64,000 bases of DNA from Shewanella intestini (GTDB lineage: Bacteria > Pseudomonadota > Gammaproteobacteria > Enterobacterales > Shewanellaceae), in the NCBI RefSeq assembly GCF_018221465.1, contig NZ_JAAIKR010000008.1, forward strand, positions 92,752 to 156,751, written 5' to 3'. The notes below the pieces were generated by a model, which was not told where the DNA came from, searched no databases, and saw nothing but the letters and a program-made list of their open reading frames with translations. Of this stretch, positions 26,334 through 36,066 are shown piece by piece. Position 1 is the stretch's first letter; every line of letters begins with the position of its first letter. Position numbers and translations under genes: made by a program.

Positions 26334-27065
26334 CTAATAACTCCAGTCCTCATACGCCAAAGGCAAGCTATTGAGTAGATTCCTGCGCTCGCGCCAATCA
26401 GGCATATTTTTATCCATAATGGCTCTGAAGCGGTCGTTATGGTGGCGTTCAATCAAGTGGACTAGCTCATGCACCAATATGTACTCCATGCACTCTGGTG
26501 GTTTTTTAGCTAGCTCTAGGTTAAGCCACAACCTTTTTGCTTGTATGTTGCAGCTTCCCCACTTGGTCTTCATCTTCTTAATGCCGATATCATTTGATTC
26601 AACACCTAGCTTCGTTTGCCAATGAGGGAGTAACTTAGCGATAGACTCTTGCATTCGCTTGCGATAAAAACCATTGAGTAACTTAAGGCGATTATCGACA
26701 CTGGTATTTTTTGTTACTGCTAGCTCTAGTTTAGTTACGCCTTTTTCTGTCACAGCATGCTTACCCGCAGTATCAACAATACTCAGTCGATAGCGTTTCC
26801 CCCAAAGATAATGACTTTCACCGCTCACCATTTCTCGACTTGATTGGCGAGGCTGGGCAGCAAAATCTGCCTGCTGTTGCTTTATCCAAGCTAACTTATT
26901 AATGATGGCCAAACGGATTGCTTGATCACCAGTACCGTGTGGTACTGACAAACGCACACGTCCTTGGGGCGGCAATACACTTAAATGTAGATTTTTAATC
27001 GCTTTACGATTTACCTGAACCTCAATACCACCAATTTTAATGTCTTCGCTGCCTGTTACCGACAT
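26334..27065 (-). CDS. YgjP-type zinc metallopeptidase (DUF45)
   Basis: 243 residues. The zinc motif is HELVH (199-203), with a further His pair in ERHHNDRF and the family signature KMKTKWGSCN just upstream (165-173). These are the diagnostic features of the YgjP/DUF45 metallopeptidase family. The gene overlaps the HsdR stop by one base and is the last gene of the type I restriction operon, a pairing seen in many bacteria. Its role there is not established; processing or turnover of HsdR has been an obvious suggestion because type I enzymes are controlled by proteolysis. Confidence 0.92.
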   Translation of the reverse strand: MSVTGSEDIKIGGIEVQVNRKAIKNLHLSVLPPQGRVRLSVPHGTGDQAIRLAIINKLAWIKQQQADFAAQPRQSSREMVSGESHYLWGKRYRLSIVDTAGKHAVTEKGVTKLELAVTKNTSVDNRLKLLNGFYRKRMQESIAKLLPHWQTKLGVESNDIGIKKMKTKWGSCNIQAKRLWLNLELAKKPPECMEYILVHELVHLIERHHNDRFRAIMDKNMPDWRERRNLLNSLPLAYEDWSY

Positions 27066-30000
27066 TAATGATATTCCTTTTGCGCTTTCACTCGCTCCAT
27101 CACTTCCACAATATCAACGTCATAGCCTTTGGTTTCTTCGCGAATAGCGTTAGCTATTTCACGCTCTTTAAAGCGATCACCTAACCAATCGGCTTTTTTG
27201 GTATAGCGTACAGCCGTATCAATTTTGGCTGTCAGCACTTCATCATTACCCAAATTGTCATACAGTGATTGCTTAGCTGCCGTATCAACAGAATCAGGAT
27301 AACTTGCGCTACGATTACCGCTAGGGTTTACCACTTTTTTAGCCAGCTCTCTGATCTGCTCAAGGTATTCTTGATAGTTCAGCGCTTTTTCACGGCGCTG
27401 TCTAATAATCTCATCTAACAATGACGACATTTGATCGTAATATTTCGGGTTAATTGGGTTTTCATCCACAATCGTTTTACGCACATTGTTCTCAATAGCC
27501 TCAGCCATCGCGTCTTCATTCTCGCGTAGGTCTTTAGGTAATGAATCTAACCCTTCACCGTTGTTATTCACTACTAAATCAATGAGACCTAATTCTTCAA
27601 AATCCATAAGTAATTCACTATCATCAGCACGAATGTACATATCCAGAAGATGGCGCATCGCAGGTTCAAAGCGCTTCATTTCCAGCAAGTCGCCACTGGC
27701 TAACTTAACCTCGTCACGTACCTTCTCAAAGTAGATAACTTCTTGTCGGATACTGTTGGCTTCAGTAGGTGAATAACCCGCTTGCTCCATCTCATTAGCC
27801 AAGTTGGCGTATGCCCTTAACAGCTTAGCTACTGCTTGATACAAGGTTAAACGGAGTGCTTCTTTTTCTGAGCGCTCATCGATATCAGAGGGTTCAACAC
27901 CTGACTCTCCACAAAAGTAATGGATAAAATCCTTGGTATCACGCGGCGCTTTTACAGGTTCACACAAGGCACGAACCATTTCTAACGCATTGTCTAAATC
28001 TTCACGAGACTGCACTAGACGATCTTTAAGCAGACCTGCGACATCATCTTGGTCGTAACCATCAAACGCTTCTGCGGTGTAGTCCTTAATCGCTTTATCC
28101 AAAGAACGGAATAAATCTTTATAATCGATAATATAGCCGTATTCTTTATCTTCACCATCAAGACGGTTTACGCGGCAAATAGCTTGAAAAAGGTTGTGAT
28201 CAGCCATGCTCTTATCAATGTAAAGGTAGGTCGCAGAAGGCGCATCAAAACCCGTTAGCAGCTTATCTACCACTATAAGCAAACGCATTTGTCCGGGTTC
28301 CTTGATGAACCGGTTCTTCACCAACTTTTCAAACTCTTCTACGCGTTTTGCTGCATCATCTTCACTTTGTTCAAAATAATCTGCCAACATTTTCCGGTAG
28401 GTATCATACTTGAATAGTTTCTCGGTTAAGCCTTCTCCCGACTCTTCACCTTTTATCGAGCCCGCTGCTGGCTGATAGCTGGTAACAATGGCACACTTGC
28501 CCGCTAAATCAGTTTTACTAAATAAGTCATATACAACACAAGCTTGATGCACACTGGCACACACCAGCATTGCATTGCCTCGGCCATCCATTAGCCTTGG
28601 TTTTAACTCCATATCCATCAAGATATCGCTAACAATCTGTTCTAAGCGAGATTTACTCGACAGCACCTTCTGCATGGTGCCCCACTTCTGTTTAAGCTGC
28701 ATCCTCGCAAGATTAGAGATACCTTTAGTCTTAGCTTCAAACCATTGGTCGACTTTCTTTTGTGACGTTAAATGCTGATCAATATCACGCGCTTCATAAC
28801 GTAAATCGAGTACCACACCATCTTCTACCGCTTCATTGAATTTGTAGGTGTGAATATAAGGGCCAAACACCTCTAAGGACTTTTTCTTGTCCTTCTTCAT
28901 CAGTGGCGTACCAGTAAAGCCAATAAACATAGCGTCAGGGAGGATGGCCTTCATTGCGCTATGCAGCTTGCCTGACTGGGTTCTGTGGCATTCATCCACA
29001 AACACAAACAACTTACCTTGGGCGGTAAAGTTACTCATCACACTACTAGATAGTGATTCAATATATTCAGCCGTAGCTTCCTCACTCTCTTCATTATCGT
29101 CTTCACCATTACGACCAAACTTATGTACTAACGAGCACAGCAGCCATGGATTCGGCTCACCTAAGGTGGCAATGAGATCACGGCCACTTTTAGTACGATA
29201 GATTTCTTCATCAACGCCGGAGAATACCGTCTCAATCTGTTCATCAAGCTCAGTGCGGTCAGTAACAATGAGTACCCGTGAGTCACTCACGTTCTCTCTA
29301 ATCCATTTAGCCAACCACACCATGGTTAAGCTTTTGCCTGAACCTTGGGTGTGCCAAATGATCCCACCTTGCTTGTTGGCTGAGTGAGATTTCACATGCT
29401 TTTTAGCGGCTTGAACTCCAAAGAACTGATTATGGCGGCAAGTTTTTTTAACCCCAGCATCAAACACAATAAAATCATGGATTAGCTGTAAGAAGCGCTT
29501 CTTATCACAAAGTTGTGCCAGATGAGTATCTAAGATGGTATCAGCCGTAATATCAGAGCGTGGTAGAGCGGTATCACTACTTGGTTCTTTCCATTCTAGA
29601 TAGTACTTCTCTGTGGTTTCGATGGTGCCATAACGAATGCCTTGAGTGTCGTTACCTGCCATGACTAGCTGCATGCTGGTAAAGAAATTACGAATGAAGG
29701 ATTTTTTTTGGTTATCGAGGTTTTGACGAATACCTTCACTCACAGATACAGACGAACGCTTAAGCTCAATAACCCCCAAGGCAATACCATTTACATACAG
29801 TACAATGTCAGGTCGTTTTTTATGCTCGCCTTTTACTGTCACCTCTTCTGCTATGGCAAAGTCATTCGCTTCGATGTTTTCCCAGTCAATTAGCCATACG
29901 GTCTGGTTTAGTTCACCTGCGCCTTCTTTCTCTTTTACGCCATAACGCAGTAACCGATAGACTTCTTTATTGGCGTCGTAAAGCTTTTTGCCTTCACCAA

Positions 30001-30214
30001 GTGCTGCGGCCATATCCAACTTTCGTAAAGTACGTGCAATCAATGCTTCAGGTATGCCACGCTTTTTTAACCAATTGCTTAGCAGATTAGTCTCAACGTT
30101 GCGATTACCTTCGCGGTACTCCCAGTTACCTAGGTAGTCATACTTTAACTGGTCCCGAAAAAATCGAATCACGCGATTTTGGGTTGCACGCTCTTTTTGG
30201 CCTACAGTACTCAT
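27065..30214 (-). CDS. hsdR: Type I restriction enzyme R subunit
   Basis: 1049 residues, normal for HsdR. The nuclease domain has RPDIVLYVNG and GVIELKR (Asp136, Glu150-x-Lys152), the PD-(D/E)xK core. The helicase motor has Walker A GSGKS (291-295), the DECH box in VFVDECHRT and motif III GFTGTP, followed by KLLTGFDAP and the AICRVNRL motif VI. The C-terminal ~250 residues are helical and would dock on HsdM/HsdS. The start has AAGGA upstream. HsdR translocates DNA and cuts when the target is unmodified. It lies downstream of hsdM, hsdS and an AlbA_2 gene, separated from the last by 150 bases with ATCAAGC repeats. Confidence 0.97.
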   Translation of the reverse strand: MSTVGQKERATQNRVIRFFRDQLKYDYLGNWEYREGNRNVETNLLSNWLKKRGIPEALIARTLRKLDMAAALGEGKKLYDANKEVYRLLRYGVKEKEGAGELNQTVWLIDWENIEANDFAIAEEVTVKGEHKKRPDIVLYVNGIALGVIELKRSSVSVSEGIRQNLDNQKKSFIRNFFTSMQLVMAGNDTQGIRYGTIETTEKYYLEWKEPSSDTALPRSDITADTILDTHLAQLCDKKRFLQLIHDFIVFDAGVKKTCRHNQFFGVQAAKKHVKSHSANKQGGIIWHTQGSGKSLTMVWLAKWIRENVSDSRVLIVTDRTELDEQIETVFSGVDEEIYRTKSGRDLIATLGEPNPWLLCSLVHKFGRNGEDDNEESEEATAEYIESLSSSVMSNFTAQGKLFVFVDECHRTQSGKLHSAMKAILPDAMFIGFTGTPLMKKDKKKSLEVFGPYIHTYKFNEAVEDGVVLDLRYEARDIDQHLTSQKKVDQWFEAKTKGISNLARMQLKQKWGTMQKVLSSKSRLEQIVSDILMDMELKPRLMDGRGNAMLVCASVHQACVVYDLFSKTDLAGKCAIVTSYQPAAGSIKGEESGEGLTEKLFKYDTYRKMLADYFEQSEDDAAKRVEEFEKLVKNRFIKEPGQMRLLIVVDKLLTGFDAPSATYLYIDKSMADHNLFQAICRVNRLDGEDKEYGYIIDYKDLFRSLDKAIKDYTAEAFDGYDQDDVAGLLKDRLVQSREDLDNALEMVRALCEPVKAPRDTKDFIHYFCGESGVEPSDIDERSEKEALRLTLYQAVAKLLRAYANLANEMEQAGYSPTEANSIRQEVIYFEKVRDEVKLASGDLLEMKRFEPAMRHLLDMYIRADDSELLMDFEELGLIDLVVNNNGEGLDSLPKDLRENEDAMAEAIENNVRKTIVDENPINPKYYDQMSSLLDEIIRQRREKALNYQEYLEQIRELAKKVVNPSGNRSASYPDSVDTAAKQSLYDNLGNDEVLTAKIDTAVRYTKKADWLGDRFKEREIANAIREETKGYDVDIVEVMERVKAQKEYH

Positions 30215-30254
30215 CCATTAATTCCTTTCTATCAAACCCTTTCTAGCAAATAGC

Positions 30255-30365
30255 TATCAAGCAACGATCAAGCAAATTACAGCAATATAAATCAAGCACT
30301 TAAATAAAAATCAAGCGGGTAATCGAGAAGTTTTTGCTATTTTATCAAGCAACGATCAAGCAAAT
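30255..30365. repeat. Direct repeats between the AlbA_2 gene and hsdR
   Basis: A 23-base sequence occurs identically at 30255-30277 and 30343-30365. Each copy contains ATCAAGC twice, and two more ATCAAGC motifs lie between them, six in all within about 110 bases. The second copy overlaps the AlbA_2 stop codon. Read on the coding strand the motif is GCTTGAT. This could be an operator array or an internal promoter region for hsdR. Confidence 0.75.
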
Positions 30366-31834
30366 CAGCTCCAGTGAGGCACATAACGCATCGCTTTTGC
30401 CCCGGCTTCAGGATCATATGGCTTTACCAGCCCGCTACTTACTGCATCTTTAATCACTCGACTCACTGTGGCGCTGTTTTTGGTCTCGATACCAAAGCGC
30501 TCTCTCAATGAAGCGTTGTTCATGTGCTCACGGCTCACGTAACGTAAACAGCAATGCTGATAACAAGCGCGAATACGATCTTCCTTATCCATCTCTGCAA
30601 ATGGCTTATGACCAAATAACACTGTGCGTGTATGCCTGTCAGTAACTTCAAAAATGGGGGCGGGCAATTGATACAACTCGGTTTGGAATATAACTTTATC
30701 AATACCTGTACCACGCTCTTCACACACGTTGATACGGCGCATAAACGAGGCCAGCATTTCATTGCGGCTTTGTGGTGGAGTATCAATAAACCGATCAGTA
30801 TCCACCAGTGGTATTCCCGGATTAGTTATCTCCATCCGGGTATCAAACAGCTCTATCATGGGACCAGTACCCGTTATAGAAAAATCTTGATGAATAATGG
30901 CATTAGCCACCAGCTCACGAATCGCCAACTCTGGATACATTGGCACCTCTTTGCGAAATGCCTTGCCAATCTCTTCGTTGGCTGGGAGTAATGTTTTTAT
31001 CCGATCTATCAAAGCCTCAAAGCCAACTGCATAGCCCTTGTTACCTTCTAGCTCACGAATTGTTTCAACACGACTGTTTCCTTTGTATTGAATAAGACGC
31101 ATAGCTTTTCGGCCAAGATGCTGAAAACTTTGCAGCTTTTTAGCAAACAAAATCGCCCCAATATTAGCAATGCTCCAATGGCCACTGTCGGTTTTACTGA
31201 TCAGCCGATCTGCTTGCAAAGCGGCTAAAATACCATCGCGTCCTTCCGGCAATGGCTGACCAGTTAATTCAAAATAAGCAGGGTAGTCGAGCAGTTGTAA
31301 CACTTCCTCTGCGCTGCTGTTTTCGGTAGCCGCTTGCTGTTCAAAAGGTACTTTGTCAAATACACGCCATAACTCGCGCTCTTTCTCAGCAAACTCTCGC
31401 AGTTTCTTTTTGTACGACCCCACGCGAATGTACTCGGTGCCATCAAATTGCACTGGGGTATGGCTTGCGGCTTGTATTTCTAAAATCACTACAGGTTTTT
31501 CATTGGCGCTTTCGAACGTATAAAACTGAAAATGGATTTTAGGGGCGGTTTTTTGCAGCAACCAGCTTTCTAATTCTTGCTGCTTATGACGCGCGCTAGC
31601 TGGTTTAAAGTCCGTACCAATTACTTCTTGAGTCTTATCATCCACTCCCCAAACAATGTAAGCAGACTGCTTACCGAGCAAGGCTGCCGAATTGGCCAAA
31701 GCGGAGATATACTCACCCACCATCGGCGCATCAGCATTGTTATGTTTAAACTCCACCCACTCGGTTTCGTTTGGAAGATGGCACAGCTCACGCAGTAGCG
31801 CTTGTAGTTGCGCTAGGCTTTGCTCAGTCGGCAT
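30365..31834 (-). CDS. AlbA_2 / HATPase_c_4 transcriptional regulator-like protein
   Basis: 489 residues from the ATG at 31834, which has AAGGAG six bases upstream; the longer frame starts with TTG. The N-terminus (ETEWVEFKHNN, then YISALANSAALLG and AYIVWGVDD) is the AlbA_2 (Schlafen-like) domain. The middle carries LAIRELVANAIIHQDFS and ELFDTRMEITNPG, the ATP-binding lobe of the HATPase_c_4 family, and the C-terminus has a winged helix. These proteins are commonly encoded inside type I restriction loci. It overlaps the HsdS stop by 11 bases, so it belongs to the operon. Its function there is unknown: possibly regulation, possibly an extra defence effector. Confidence 0.9.
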   Translation of the reverse strand: MPTEQSLAQLQALLRELCHLPNETEWVEFKHNNADAPMVGEYISALANSAALLGKQSAYIVWGVDDKTQEVIGTDFKPASARHKQQELESWLLQKTAPKIHFQFYTFESANEKPVVILEIQAASHTPVQFDGTEYIRVGSYKKKLREFAEKERELWRVFDKVPFEQQAATENSSAEEVLQLLDYPAYFELTGQPLPEGRDGILAALQADRLISKTDSGHWSIANIGAILFAKKLQSFQHLGRKAMRLIQYKGNSRVETIRELEGNKGYAVGFEALIDRIKTLLPANEEIGKAFRKEVPMYPELAIRELVANAIIHQDFSITGTGPMIELFDTRMEITNPGIPLVDTDRFIDTPPQSRNEMLASFMRRINVCEERGTGIDKVIFQTELYQLPAPIFEVTDRHTRTVLFGHKPFAEMDKEDRIRACYQHCCLRYVSREHMNNASLRERFGIETKNSATVSRVIKDAVSSGLVKPYDPEAGAKAMRYVPHWS

Positions 31835-33185
31835 GCGGCTCTCCTTGCGATTTCGTATCAACCTTATCAAACGGCAAGCGGGTTTTACCTGTAAGCAGTT
31901 CTTGCATCATACCTTGTTTAATTTGACGAGTTTTAGATAGGCGTTGCTGTAGCGCCTGAATTTCCTCGTCCATATCGGAGAGGATGGTAGCAATGGCAGT
32001 TTGTTCTTCTTTTGGAGGAACAGGTAATGGCACGTCTTTTAAATTAGCCTTAGAAAGGCCATAAACTTTTAGCCCGGTTGCCAGTCGATCAAATATTGCT
32101 TTTACAGCTACTATTGTGTGTAAATAGCCTTTAAAACCATTCGCGAAGACATCATTTTTATCTCTTAACAAAAAAGTATGTAAACCTGAAATGATTTTTT
32201 TTTCACTCAAGTTAAGCACTTCAATACTTTTACCAATACCATCATAATCTTCAGATGCGTCAGCCATAATGACATCACCTTCCTTTAACAATATGGCGGA
32301 AGTTATTTTGTCTTGGCTTATATGTGGGATATTCGCTTTTGAAACATTTAAGAGATTATCCCACTTTGTATGTATATCACCATAATGGATATAACCAACC
32401 TTTCCTGATTCAGATAAATCGCTACGCGAATTTGTTGCTGTCGTCAAAAATGTAAATATCTCACCATAAGTTTTAACCTCCCAATCCTCAGGGGTTTCAC
32501 CTAGTTCACTTGGTTGAGTACCTTTAGTTTGCCCTTGCTTGTCGCCATCAGTGTAAGTCGCAAACTGTGGCAAACGAGTCTTGCCTGTCAGTAGTTGCTG
32601 CATGGTGGCGGTTTTTATCGCTTGTTTTTTGGCGATGAGTTTGTCTAACTCACCGAGTAATGCGTCTACGTCTGACAAAGCATTCGCGATGGCTATTTGT
32701 TCTTGTAATTGTGGAACTGGAACCTTGATCTGCCCTATCTGTGTAAGAGAGAGAAAAGGTTGAGCACCTCCAGAAGACAAGGTTTCTAATACGCTTTCTC
32801 TCTTAAAAATCAAAGACTGGTTTAGATACCGACCATCTAACTTTTGGTCATTTGGTTTGATAAGGGCCACATTTTTTAGACTAAAATGATAATTTACAGT
32901 TACCAAAGCAGTAGTTGCAGTGCCTGCTCCTATGTTAACCATTAAAACATCACCTAATTCAGGGTTGCAGCGCTTATAAATTTCATCATGTATTTTTTGA
33001 GGTAAGTAGTAACATGAGCCGTAATCAATACTATTCTCTTTGATATGAATTGCAGTGAAAAACGGTACGCCTTCTTTCACAGGCCTAGGAGTATCATGTG
33101 TTCCATCTGTAACTTTACTTGCAATAGAAGATATATTTTCAACATCCCAATCATCAGGTATCACTTGCTTGGTAGCTTGACTCAT
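31824..33185 (-). CDS. hsdS: Type I restriction enzyme specificity subunit
   Basis: 453 residues from the ATG at 33185, which overlaps the HsdM stop (ATGA) and has GGAG eight bases upstream. Two recognition domains are visible, each closing with the family signature: FLSLTQIGQIKVPVPQLQEQ in the first half and LSKANLKDVPLPVPPKEEQ in the second. Each is followed by the conserved helix (IANALSDVDALL and IATILSDMDEEI) and by TATMQQLLTGKTRLP or KQGMMQELLTGKTRLP. The repeat of the TGKTRLP segment is the normal two-fold symmetry of HsdS. It defines the bipartite target of this enzyme. Confidence 0.97.
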   Translation of the reverse strand: MSQATKQVIPDDWDVENISSIASKVTDGTHDTPRPVKEGVPFFTAIHIKENSIDYGSCYYLPQKIHDEIYKRCNPELGDVLMVNIGAGTATTALVTVNYHFSLKNVALIKPNDQKLDGRYLNQSLIFKRESVLETLSSGGAQPFLSLTQIGQIKVPVPQLQEQIAIANALSDVDALLGELDKLIAKKQAIKTATMQQLLTGKTRLPQFATYTDGDKQGQTKGTQPSELGETPEDWEVKTYGEIFTFLTTATNSRSDLSESGKVGYIHYGDIHTKWDNLLNVSKANIPHISQDKITSAILLKEGDVIMADASEDYDGIGKSIEVLNLSEKKIISGLHTFLLRDKNDVFANGFKGYLHTIVAVKAIFDRLATGLKVYGLSKANLKDVPLPVPPKEEQTAIATILSDMDEEIQALQQRLSKTRQIKQGMMQELLTGKTRLPFDKVDTKSQGEPHAD

Positions 33186-35659
33186 AGCGTCCACTCCAAA
33201 CCCATGGCTTTCAGGTGATTTGCGACTTTATCGCTCAAGTCATCAACCGATTTGGTGAGTGTTGGCAGTGGCGCGCTGTAACGCTCTTCCAACTGTTTTA
33301 CACGATTAGCCATTTGCTGGGTTACGCGCTCAATTTCAGCAACGATATTAGTTTGTAAGGTGGTTAACCATTTATCATCAACTATCAGGCTTTTTATTTC
33401 ATCAATGCTCAGTTTCGGGTATTGGTTGAAGACAGCTAAATCTAAGGCTTCTTGCGCAGTTTTAACCGCCTTCTTAGCGGTAGCATCGCCATTAAACAGC
33501 TTAGTCGCTTGCTTCAGAACTAAGAGCTCCTCGCTATCGGTTGCGAGCTTAGTTCTTGCAGTTACGCTAGCTTTTGTAATTTTGTCTTTATCATTAATAG
33601 CCTCAACCAATAAACCGTCCTCGCCCCCTTGCTCTTCAAGATAGCTTTCCAGTGCTTGAGTGGCTGCATCTTGCTTGGCTTGTAGCTCGTCAATGGCCTG
33701 CTGCTTATCGGCAAAGTAACGCGCCACGATGAGGCTTGGCGGGAGCAGTTCAGCTTTGTATTTTTTCTTAGCAATCACTAAATCTGGCGTTTCTTTACTC
33801 TTGTTACTAGAAGTCTCGCCTTTAACAGCCACCAGCTCACGCAGTACTTTGCCCGCGATCCAGTCATCTTGTACCAGCACATAAACATCGTCTTGCAATG
33901 TATCAGCCCAGTAATCCATGAGGATTTGGTAAATATCGTATTTACTTAGCAGTTCGCTGTTGGCGTAACCTGTTAGTAGTTGCTCTGAAATTTCATGGAT
34001 CAGCTCTTTAGGGCTATCACCTTGGGAGATCTCCGTTAAAGCAACCTGTTTAATCCATGCTTTAAACGGCAACAAGCTGCGCTTGGCGAAGTCCTTAAAT
34101 TCTTGATGAGCTAGAATACTACTTTTGACCTTGCTCGCTTCTACTAAGCCATGGCTATAGCCTTCTCGCACTGCTTGACCTTGTTTTGCACCGAACAAAG
34201 TGGCTCGAATATTTGGGAACACTTGCCAGAAATGCTCAAGGGCATCGATATCTTTATTTGGGATACCACCCTGTAGGTGGGCACTTAAATCGTGTAGATC
34301 TTCTGGTTCACTTGAGTCGATATAACGAGGGATATTAAGGTTGTAGTCATTTTTAGCGATTTCATCAACGCTAACTAAGCGGCTAAAACGCTCTAGCTCT
34401 AACCCCTTATTAAACACACCTACGATTTTGTGAATGTCTTGGCTTCGTAGGCGGTTTTTATTACCATCTTTAATAAAGCCCTTACTAGCATCAATCATAA
34501 AGATTGAGCGACCTTGCATCGTACCCTCTGACTCTGCGACTGCTTTTTGCGCGTGTTCTTTATCGATAACAATAATACAAGCAGGAATACCCGTACCGTA
34601 GAACAGGTTAGCAGGTAAACCAATAATGCCTTTTATGTAGCCTTGCTTGATTAGATTTTTACGAATATCAGATTCAGCATTACCACGGAATAACACCCCA
34701 TGCGGCAAGATCACCGCACCTTTACCTGTACTTTTTAGACTGGTAAGGATATGCAGCAAGAAAGTGTAATCGCCATTTTTTTCTGGTGGAGTACCCCAAA
34801 CAAAGCGCTTAAACAGATCGTCTTTTGGGTTTAGGCCACTGGTCCAGTTTTTATTAGAAAACGGAGGGTTGGCTACTGAAAAGTCGAATGTTTTCAACTT
34901 GTCTGCGGCGTCTTTCCATTGCGGGTCAGCAAGGGTGTTACCTTTCCAGATTTTAGCCGTCGCATTGTTATGCAAAATCATGTTCATGCGTGCCAATGCA
35001 CTGGTGGCATTGTCCATCTCTTGGCCAAAGATAGATAAACCGCGCGGAGCTTCATTACTGGCTTTTAATAATAGAGAGCCTGAACCACAAGTCGGGTCAT
35101 ACACTGTCGCATCTTGCGGGGTGTCTTTGGTGATACCTACCACTTTAGCTAGAATTTGAGATACTTCTGAAGGCGTATAGAACTGCCCCTTAGATTTACC
35201 CGATTCTGTCGCAAAGTGACGCATTAGATATTCATAAGCATCACCTAGTAGATCATCACCATCGGCGCGATTATCTGACAAGTCTAAGCCTTGGAAAATA
35301 CCCACCAACTTAGTAAGACGGTCAACCATCTCTTTGCCTTTGCCAAGCTTATCTTCATCGTTAAAGTCGGCTACGTCTATCACACCTTTTAAGTCATTCT
35401 CTTCGGCAAGGGCTGCGATAATTTTGTTAATTTTGTCGCCAATTTCTTTATCATTTTTAAGCGTAATCAAATCATCGAAGCTGGTACCTGTTGGCACCAC
35501 AATCATGCCGAAAGGGTCGCCTTTGTATTTGTCTGATACGTACTTCATAAACAACATGGTCAGTACGTAATCTTTGTACTGGCTGGCATCCATACCACCG
35601 CGCAGTTCGTCACAGCTTGCCCAAAGAGATGAATAGAGTTCTGTTTTTTTAATGGCCAT
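33182..35659 (-). CDS. hsdM: Type I restriction enzyme methylase subunit, long form
   Basis: 825 residues, about 300 more than classical HsdM. The N-terminal helical domain leads to motif I DPTCGSG (188-194) and the catalytic NPPF (264-267). After the methylase core (to about 500) the protein continues with a helical, coiled-coil-like region (KQQAIDELQAKQDAATQALESYL and around), ending with a segment LPTLTKSVDDLSDKVANHLKAMG. The family of long HsdM proteins does exist, so this is a known variant and not a fusion artefact. It methylates adenine in the sites chosen by HsdS. Confidence 0.96.
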   Translation of the reverse strand: MAIKKTELYSSLWASCDELRGGMDASQYKDYVLTMLFMKYVSDKYKGDPFGMIVVPTGTSFDDLITLKNDKEIGDKINKIIAALAEENDLKGVIDVADFNDEDKLGKGKEMVDRLTKLVGIFQGLDLSDNRADGDDLLGDAYEYLMRHFATESGKSKGQFYTPSEVSQILAKVVGITKDTPQDATVYDPTCGSGSLLLKASNEAPRGLSIFGQEMDNATSALARMNMILHNNATAKIWKGNTLADPQWKDAADKLKTFDFSVANPPFSNKNWTSGLNPKDDLFKRFVWGTPPEKNGDYTFLLHILTSLKSTGKGAVILPHGVLFRGNAESDIRKNLIKQGYIKGIIGLPANLFYGTGIPACIIVIDKEHAQKAVAESEGTMQGRSIFMIDASKGFIKDGNKNRLRSQDIHKIVGVFNKGLELERFSRLVSVDEIAKNDYNLNIPRYIDSSEPEDLHDLSAHLQGGIPNKDIDALEHFWQVFPNIRATLFGAKQGQAVREGYSHGLVEASKVKSSILAHQEFKDFAKRSLLPFKAWIKQVALTEISQGDSPKELIHEISEQLLTGYANSELLSKYDIYQILMDYWADTLQDDVYVLVQDDWIAGKVLRELVAVKGETSSNKSKETPDLVIAKKKYKAELLPPSLIVARYFADKQQAIDELQAKQDAATQALESYLEEQGGEDGLLVEAINDKDKITKASVTARTKLATDSEELLVLKQATKLFNGDATAKKAVKTAQEALDLAVFNQYPKLSIDEIKSLIVDDKWLTTLQTNIVAEIERVTQQMANRVKQLEERYSAPLPTLTKSVDDLSDKVANHLKAMGLEWTL

Positions 35660-35703
35660 TACTTGAGAAACCTTAGTTTAAAAACTTGATGATAATTGGG
35701 CAG

Positions 35704-35943
35704 TTATAATTGTGTTGTGTTTAAGCCAGCCGCTTTTAAGCGAGCGGTTAGGTTGCGCATTTTTGAGAATTCAGTCCCGAAGCTACTTTTTAAGCCTACG
35801 CCTTCACAGAACTCTTTAGCTGTGATGTTTTTTAGGTCATCCGCATACTTGATCATTTGTAGGTGCATTTCTGCGGTGTATTGATTGCGAGGAGCATCAT
35901 TTAAGGCTTGCTTAATGCTGTCGAAAATGGCTTGTTCGGTCAT
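35704..35943 (-). CDS. Small putative regulator upstream of hsdM
   Basis: 79 residues, not assigned to a named family. It is helical throughout: FDSIKQALNDAP, EMHLQMIKYADDLKN, TAKEFCEGVGLKSSFGTEFSKMRNL and a final helix. The third part (TAKEFCEGVGLKSSFGTEFSKM) resembles a helix-turn-helix. The gene is the first of the type I restriction transcript, 44 bases before hsdM, and lies just downstream of a perfect 30-bp palindrome. That layout matches a controller protein that adjusts restriction-modification expression. No strong ribosome-binding site precedes the ATG. Confidence 0.7.
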   Translation of the reverse strand: MTEQAIFDSIKQALNDAPRNQYTAEMHLQMIKYADDLKNITAKEFCEGVGLKSSFGTEFSKMRNLTARLKAAGLNTTQL

Positions 35944-35978
35944 GTTATTGTGCCTTTGGTTTGCATATAGTCACACAC

Positions 35979-36008
35979 TTTTAGCTAATTTATATAAATT
36001 AGCTAAAA
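35979..36008. promoter_or_regulatory. Perfect 30-bp palindrome upstream of the type I restriction operon
   Basis: Each arm is TTTTAGCTAATTTAT read outward to the centre, with no mismatch and no spacer. It lies 36 bases upstream of the 79-residue regulator gene, where the operon promoter should be. A palindrome of this length and perfection suggests a homodimeric repressor or a two-dimer operator. Cruciform or RNA-hairpin roles are less likely because the centre is AT-only. Confidence 0.75.
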
Positions 36009-36066
36009 TCAGTGTTGATCACAATCAATAAATGAGCTTCAATGCTCATATGTGAATATAAGGGTT

